Assembly (NCBI GenBank): GCA_964017045.1
Contig: OZ024809.1
Coordinates: 14,142,307 to 14,206,306, forward strand
Direction: 5' to 3'
Length of the DNA stretch: 64,000 bases
Origin: Omphiscola glabra
Lineage: Eukaryota; Mollusca; Gastropoda; Lymnaeidae
Of this stretch, positions 60,105 to 64,000 are shown in pieces. A program made the position numbers and the translations under genes. The notes beneath the pieces are model-generated. The model was not told the origin of the DNA and searched no databases. It worked only from the letters and a program-made list of their open reading frames with translations. Within the stretch, counting starts at the first letter, position 1. Each line of letters opens with the position of its first letter.

Positions 60105-60854
60105 GCAGGGGCTCTGCAACTTTTTTTCATCTAGTGGCACACCTAGGGCCTCCCCAGAATGACACGGACAAGTAAATCATACCAAAATATTGGAAACTTT
60201 TGTGCTTGGTTACTAGAAAATAGATTTTTTAAAATTACGATTAAGCGATGAGAAGTCCACTATCATTCTACCATGCAGGACCGCTTTCCAACTTTGACTT
60301 TGATGAGCTTAAATTTCAGCGTCGTCATTCATCACTTCCAGATATTCCCTTTGATCTTGATGGGTAATTTGCCATGCATAGGATCTCATTCCCAAAATGA
60401 AGTGGCTGTTATCTTCTTGCCATTTAGAAACGATTTGGCCATTTGGAAAAAATCTGGCCATTTATAAACAATTTGGCCATGCAGAAACAATCTGGCCATG
60501 CAGAAACAATCTGGCCATTTAGAAATAATCTAGCCATCTCATTCTTCCCAGTGCTTCAGACTTTGAAATAAAAATCACAGAGATTTATCTTAGCGCAATT
60601 GTGGGACAAAGCTAATCACTAATTTTTTATGTGCACATATTTCATGATATCTGACAGCAAAATCTTAAAAAATCATAACAACTTGGTAATAAGCTTATTA
60701 CGTATCAATTTTTCCAATGCAATTTTATTAAATGGTTGATCTTTCCGTAAGCTCTGCATTTCTCCCACTCCTGAAGCCCTTATGCCGTGACACACCTGGC
60801 AGCATCTTGGATGTAACACTAGTGTGTCGAGGCACGCCGGTTGCGGAGCCCTGA
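60105..60854. mobile_element. Degraded hAT-like element, about 750 bp
   Basis: CAGGGGCTCTGCAAC at about 60,105 and GTTGCGGAGCCCTG ending near 60,853 are imperfect inverted ends. TGGCACACCTAGG and GTGTGTCGAGGCACGCC extend the pairing. The flanks do not give a clear 8 bp duplication, so the boundaries and the single-element reading are uncertain. A short frame at 60,248-60,366 reads through LKFQRRHSSLPDIPFDLDG and stops at GGGTAA. I do not recognise it. Confidence 0.5.
60418..60537. repeat. 19 bp minisatellite (GGCCATGCAGAAACAATCT)
   Basis: About six units of 19 bp occur, with GGCCATTTAGAAACAATCT as a variant. They lie inside the degraded hAT-like element. Confidence 0.9.
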
Positions 60855-61800
60855 TACAGGATGGGAAGTATGTGAACCTAGACTGTTGGACGGATATCAT
60901 TCTTAGTAGATCATCTGTCTGTTTTGTCAAGATGAACACAATGCTCTAGCAAACACCCACCCTATGGCCTCAATACGATAGGCAAATAAAACAAACCTTC
61001 AGTCCAAGGAAGCTGAACTATTTCGCAGGCAATAAGTCAAACTAGTACATTCACTACTTCACAATGTTTGAGGGATTTTAAAATGACTTGTGTCATGTTC
61101 TGATAAAGTGGTTTGGGAAATACTTGGGGCGCCTGCAACCTCTCAGTATTGGATGGACATGATTGATGATCTTCACTCTCCAGCCGTCAATTTTTGTAAG
61201 CGAGAACGTTGAAATGAACCAGACATTTTTAGTAAATTTTAGCGCAATTTGTAGTTTTACTGTAAGAAATGACACTGGCAAGTGTTAGTGTGTGCTGCAC
61301 AGTTTACAGCGTGATTTGATACAATGTGATGTTTATTGTAAACCTACAACCGCAGGTACAGAAATATGTCCTACCTTCATTATTAACTCTACTGCGTAGT
61401 TTGATACACATTTCTATTGTTTTATGGGGACAATCAATTTTAACTTATCATGTTACAAGCATATTAGGCTGTAATGTATACAATTATTGAGTTGACTTAT
61501 ACAAATTTTTATGGCGGTACCGGTATTCAATATTTTATGGTTTGTAGTTTATGATTTATATGAAATCTATAATTTTTGTAACACTTATTTGTTGTCATTT
61601 ACATTCGAGACTTTAATAGTGTTTCAATAAAATGTGTTTATTTAATTTTTATTACTTACATTTTTAAAAATATTATTAATGATTGACAACTGTTCTAATG
61701 ATTTCTTGTTTTTAATAGCCACGATGATTCAGATGACTGGCATCTTTATTTTGTTTGATGACAGCTTCTTGAATAAAATAATAAAAAAAAATTCACATAA
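60855..61800. other. AT-rich intergenic sequence, nothing recognised
   Basis: Only short frames without domain features occur. AATAAA hexamers near 61,627 could serve a transcript, but no exon is visible. Confidence 0.4.
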
Positions 61801-61807
61801 ACTGAAT

Positions 61808-61860
61808 TTTGTTTTTGTTTTTTGTGTGTGTGTTTGTTTTTGTTTTTTGTGTGTGTGTTT

Positions 61861-61914
<54 letters not shown>
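61808..61914. repeat. GT microsatellite followed by a poly-T tract
   Basis: Two copies of TTTTTGTGTGTGTGTTTG are followed by more than 50 T residues. Frames rich in Phe or Lys here are artefacts. Confidence 0.95.
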
Positions 61915-61916
<2 letters not shown>

Positions 61917-62092
61917 GTCATTCTTGTGTTTAACCAAACAGCTTTTCCTAGTATTCCTCAGTCCTGAGCCACTCCTGCAGTTATCAAATGAGTAATGATC
62001 TAAATACAACATTTTACCTTTATCTGGCAAGCCCTACATTTTAATTTTATCTGGCAAGCCGTCCTTGTCCAGGAGATGATAAAGTTATAGAA

Positions 62093-62615
62093 CAAGGGGT
62101 AGCCAGACCTGTAGTAACTGAGATCCATTTTAAAATAAAAAAAGTTGGTGAGAGCGGCATTGAAGCACTATGAGTCACGACCCCAGTTGCAATGAAAAAT
62201 TCCTTTTGTGATTTATTTTTAAAAAAATTACTTTTTATTCGAATTTAAACATTTCAATTGTTTCAGTTTTAACCCTAATCGTATGTTGAAGAAATATATG
62301 CGTTACAGTTACACGATTGAAGAAATATATGCGTTACAGTTACACAATTAACAAATATTTAAATATGTAAAATTTATAATAGAAACATACTGCGTCTGCA
62401 TATACACTCATAATTATAGTGAACATTAATTGTTATGATTCTGCTGAGAAGCCTTTGAACTAGCAAGTTTCTTTAAATCTGGTTGGTAGCTAGTAGTTGT
62501 GGTGCAAAGAAGTTCTGTCAAACGAAAAGTTTTAATTTCATAAAATGTTCGCGAGCCGCAATGTGAACACAGAAGAGCCGCATCCGCCTCGCGAGCCGCG
62601 GTTTGGCCACCGTTG
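62093..62615. mobile_element. hAT-like MITE, 523 bp
   Basis: The left end CAAGGGGTAGCCAGACC and the right end GGTTTGGCCACCGTTG are imperfect inverted repeats. The flanks TTATAGAA (62,085-62,092) and TCATAGAA (62,616-62,623) match at seven of eight positions. The right subterminal part has GCGAGCCGCAATG and CCTCGCGAGCCGCGG, typical of hAT families with gcggctcgcgag motifs. A 32 bp direct repeat with GAAGAAATATATGCGTTACA lies at about 62,287-62,345. No transposase is seen. Confidence 0.75.
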
Positions 62616-62623
62616 TCATAGAA

Positions 62624-63230
62624 CATTTAATAGTCAGTTGATAATGACATTATTATTGAACTAGTACTTTACCGCGTCAAAAATTATGTCCGTTTTCATG
62701 TCAAAATTCGATATTACCTACTAACAAAGAGGGAGAGAGAGAAATAAAAACGCATCCTTTTTTGTAAAATGGGGGAATAAAATTTTAAGGGGACGCAACT
62801 GTCTTTCCTGAAAATGTTTCGCTGTTCAAAAGTTGTCTTTCTTGCTTCAAGGGTTAATTTTATGTTTGATGCGTTCCTTTTTTTCGGGGTTGACCTCAAT
62901 TTGTTTTACGGTACTCATTTTCTATTTTGTTCATGAACTGTTCATTTGTTGGGAGACGCTGCTTCATGAAAGGAACGCTACTGCAAACCCTCGAACACAC
63001 AACACTATTCCCATGGTTGTCTCTCTTAATTTTAGCGATAGAAGACCATACGACGGGTTGTTACTCTAAACCCGTTCTGACAAAAGTGGATTAAATAGAC
63101 ACGAACTATCTGTGTCGATATAACAATATATATATATTAAGTTTTAATAATAATTTTACATGTCACATAAGTAAATGTTTCGGCACATGCCTTCATCGGT
63201 ACAACACGAATGTTTTGAACCGCACTAAAG
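62624..63230. other. Intergenic sequence, nothing recognised
   Basis: Short frames of 60-78 codons have no domain features. No repeat is seen until the minisatellite that follows. Confidence 0.4.
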
Positions 63231-63239
63231 CTAGTCCCA

Positions 63240-63912
63240 TGGCCCATGGGAAGGGGAGTGTGGCTAGAGCGAAGCTAAAATATCCTAGCAGGGTGGCTAG
63301 AGTGACACTAGAATATCCTAGCAGGGTGGCTAGCGTGACACTAGAATACTCTAGCAGGGTGGATACAGTGACACTAGAATACTCTAGCAGGGTGGGTACA
63401 GTGACACTAGAATACTCTAGCAGGGTGGGTACAGTGACACTAGAATACTCTAGCAGGGTGGGTACAGTGACACTAGAATACTCTAGCAGGGTGGATACAG
63501 TGACACTAGAATACTCTAGCAGGGTGGATACAGTGACACTAGAATACACTAGCAGGGTGGATACAGTGACACTAGAATACTCCAGCAGGGTGGATACAGT
63601 GACACTAGAATACTCCAGCAGGGTGGATACAGTGACACTAGAATACTCCAGCAGGGTGGAATACAGTGACACTAGAATACTCTAGCAGGGTGGGTACAGT
63701 GACACTAGAATATCCTAGCAGGGTGGCTAGCGTGACACTAGAATACTCTAGCAGGGTGGATACAGTGATACTAGAATACTCTCGCAGGGTGGGTACGTTG
63801 ACACTAGAATATCCTAGCAGGGTGGGTACAGTGACACTAGAATACTCTAGCAGGGTGGGTACAGTGACACTAGAATATCCTAGCAGGGTGGATACAGTGA
63901 CACTAGAATAGC
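63240..63912. repeat. 33 bp minisatellite (GACACTAGAATACTCTAGCA), about 20 copies
   Basis: Units of 33 bp carry GACACTAGAATACTCTAGCA and GGGTGGGTACAGT. Variants alternate between TATCCTAGCA and TACTCTAGCA, and between GGGTAC, GGATAC and GGCTAG. A one-base insertion near 63,660 shifts the phase. Both strands stay open because 33 is divisible by three. AGAATACTCTAGCA and the CTAG-rich core are partly palindromic. Confidence 0.95.
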
Positions 63913-64000
63913 ATAGCATTTACGAATGTCATGGTCTTAAATGTGTTTCGTTTAATTCACAATGGCAAACTGTAAATGGCCTAAATTTCTCAAGTAAAAA

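Noticed and set aside
60105..60854. Intact hAT element with 8 bp duplication
   Set aside because: Flanks TCTACATG and ATACAGGA do not match well, so only a degraded element is claimed.
61746..62030. Lys-rich frame on the minus strand and Phe-rich frame on the plus strand
   Set aside because: Both come from the poly-T/GT tract.

Overview
The window is animal nuclear DNA. It holds one convincing host gene, with GT-AG introns, near the right end. Most of the rest is satellite, minisatellite and transposon sequence. A mollusc, probably a gastropod, is the best guess. This rests on the repeat families (a SPIN-type hAT element, a tRNA-derived SINE and an RTE/I-like LINE), and I hold it at moderate to low confidence because no species marker is present.

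Layout. Positions 1-23,080 (block A) and 33,270-53,620 (block B) are two diverged copies of one large segment in direct tandem orientation. Each runs in the same order: a short relic reading frame, an AT-rich ~30 bp minisatellite, a 19 bp minisatellite, a GT-rich block, about 10 kb of complex satellite, a second GT-rich block, a 34 bp repeat, about 1.6 kb of single-copy spacer, a 34 bp minisatellite site, a 36 bp minisatellite, more spacer, and a second 36 bp minisatellite site. Comparing the copies shows what happened after the duplication. Block A gained a LINE (17,246-19,880), a solo LTR (20,223-20,825) and apparently a SINE (about 1,843-2,329). Block A also expanded two minisatellites that are single-copy in B. 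Block B amplified a ~181 bp satellite and the AT-rich minisatellite.

The interval between the blocks (23,080-33,270) has no recognisable gene. It holds at least seven unrelated minisatellites and a 1.47 kb GC-rich element with an 11 bp target-site duplication and terminally redundant ends. It also holds a small inverted-repeat element, a foldback-like pair of arrays and a 198 bp SPIN-like hAT element with a perfect 8 bp duplication.

From 53,620 to the end the sequence looks like ordinary gene territory. An enoyl-CoA delta isomerase-like gene (crotonase family) lies at 56,014-58,554 in four visible exons that join in frame to 264 codons. Its third intron begins with an 81 bp triplication carrying the splice donor and also contains a piggyBac-like MITE. 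Two hAT MITEs with target duplications, one degraded hAT-like element, long T tracts and a 33 bp minisatellite fill the rest.

Most long open frames elsewhere are artefacts of tandem repeats whose period is a multiple of three, or of GT-rich DNA without stop codons. They are not annotated as genes.
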